This document shows positions 63,821-64,000 of a stretch of 64,000 nt of DNA, piece by piece (positions within the stretch are counted from its first letter, which is position 1; each line of letters starts with the position of its first letter). The stretch lies in NCBI RefSeq assembly GCF_003254395.2, contig NC_037644.1, positions 3,185,501 through 3,249,500 on the forward strand. The letters are read 5' to 3'. Below the pieces are notes generated by a model that had not been told where the DNA came from, did not search any database, and saw only the letters and a list, made by a program, of their open reading frames with translations. A program made the translations under genes and the position numbers. This DNA is from Apis mellifera (taxonomy: Eukaryota > Arthropoda > Insecta > Hymenoptera > Apidae).

Positions 63821-64000
63821 CTATCATTTCAAATCAAAAAATATCAATAAAATCAAAATTTAATTATTAAAATAATATGTATATACATATATGTAGTAAT
63901 TTATTATTAATTGTAATAATTGTAGTAATTTATAAACTAATAATAATTTACATTAATAAAAAATTGCAAAAAAATAAATAAAAAATTAATAAACAAATTA
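63821..64000 (-). other. Intron of the cysteine-rich gene, running off the window
   Basis: AT-rich, with no further exon seen. The acceptor at 63821-63822 (minus strand) shows that the gene continues to the right. Confidence 0.7.

Noticed and set aside
1..64000. tRNA, rRNA, CRISPR arrays and intact transposase genes
   Set aside because: None was recognised on either strand by eye; old, decayed elements could still be present.

Overview
The window looks like nuclear DNA of a hymenopteran insect, most likely a honey bee (Apis) or close relative. The background is very AT-rich with many TA, TC/GA and ATT microsatellites and long A or T runs. CpG stays frequent (TCGA and CGAT everywhere). The genes are intron-split with GT-AG borders, and their proteins are insect-like. 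There is no bacterial gene organisation, CRISPR array, or recognisable tRNA or rRNA.

Layout. From 1 to about 23.5 kb there is no recognisable plus-strand protein gene. It is best read as upstream and intronic DNA of a large plus-strand gene, with GC-rich blocks at 1-0.56 kb and 17.6-18.5 kb, tandem repeats, a strong inverted repeat at 5.94-6.03 kb, and a small spliced coding candidate on the minus strand at 22.0-22.3 kb. From 23515 to 26433 lie the two last coding exons of a Musashi-family RNA-binding protein, closest to insect Rbp6: two RRMs, then an alanine-rich tail. About 7 kb of T-rich, microsatellite-rich DNA follows, with polyadenylation signals at 27189 and 33779; much of it may be 3' UTR. 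From 34 to 57 kb the DNA is mostly AT-rich and non-coding. It holds isolated exon-like islands on both strands (45.7, 48.2, 50.7, 51.6-51.9 and 52.1 kb plus; 54.75 and 55.5 kb minus) that I cannot join into a known gene.

From 57108 to 60402 a complete 12-exon gene encodes an 848-residue DPP8/DPP9-type dipeptidyl peptidase; every splice junction was checked for phase. It converges on a single-exon minus-strand gene for mitochondrial ribosomal protein mL51 (61242-61727). At the right edge are the last three coding exons of a minus-strand cysteine-rich protein with EB/EGF-like modules (63156-63820), which runs out of the window.

The genes have unrelated jobs: translational control, intracellular proline-specific proteolysis, mitochondrial translation, and a probable extracellular protein. 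No operon-like or pathway cluster is visible. The most interesting leads are the two cryptic minus-strand spliced coding candidates, the 35-bp-arm hairpin, and the 166-bp purine-rich duplication placed just before the Rbp6 splice acceptor.
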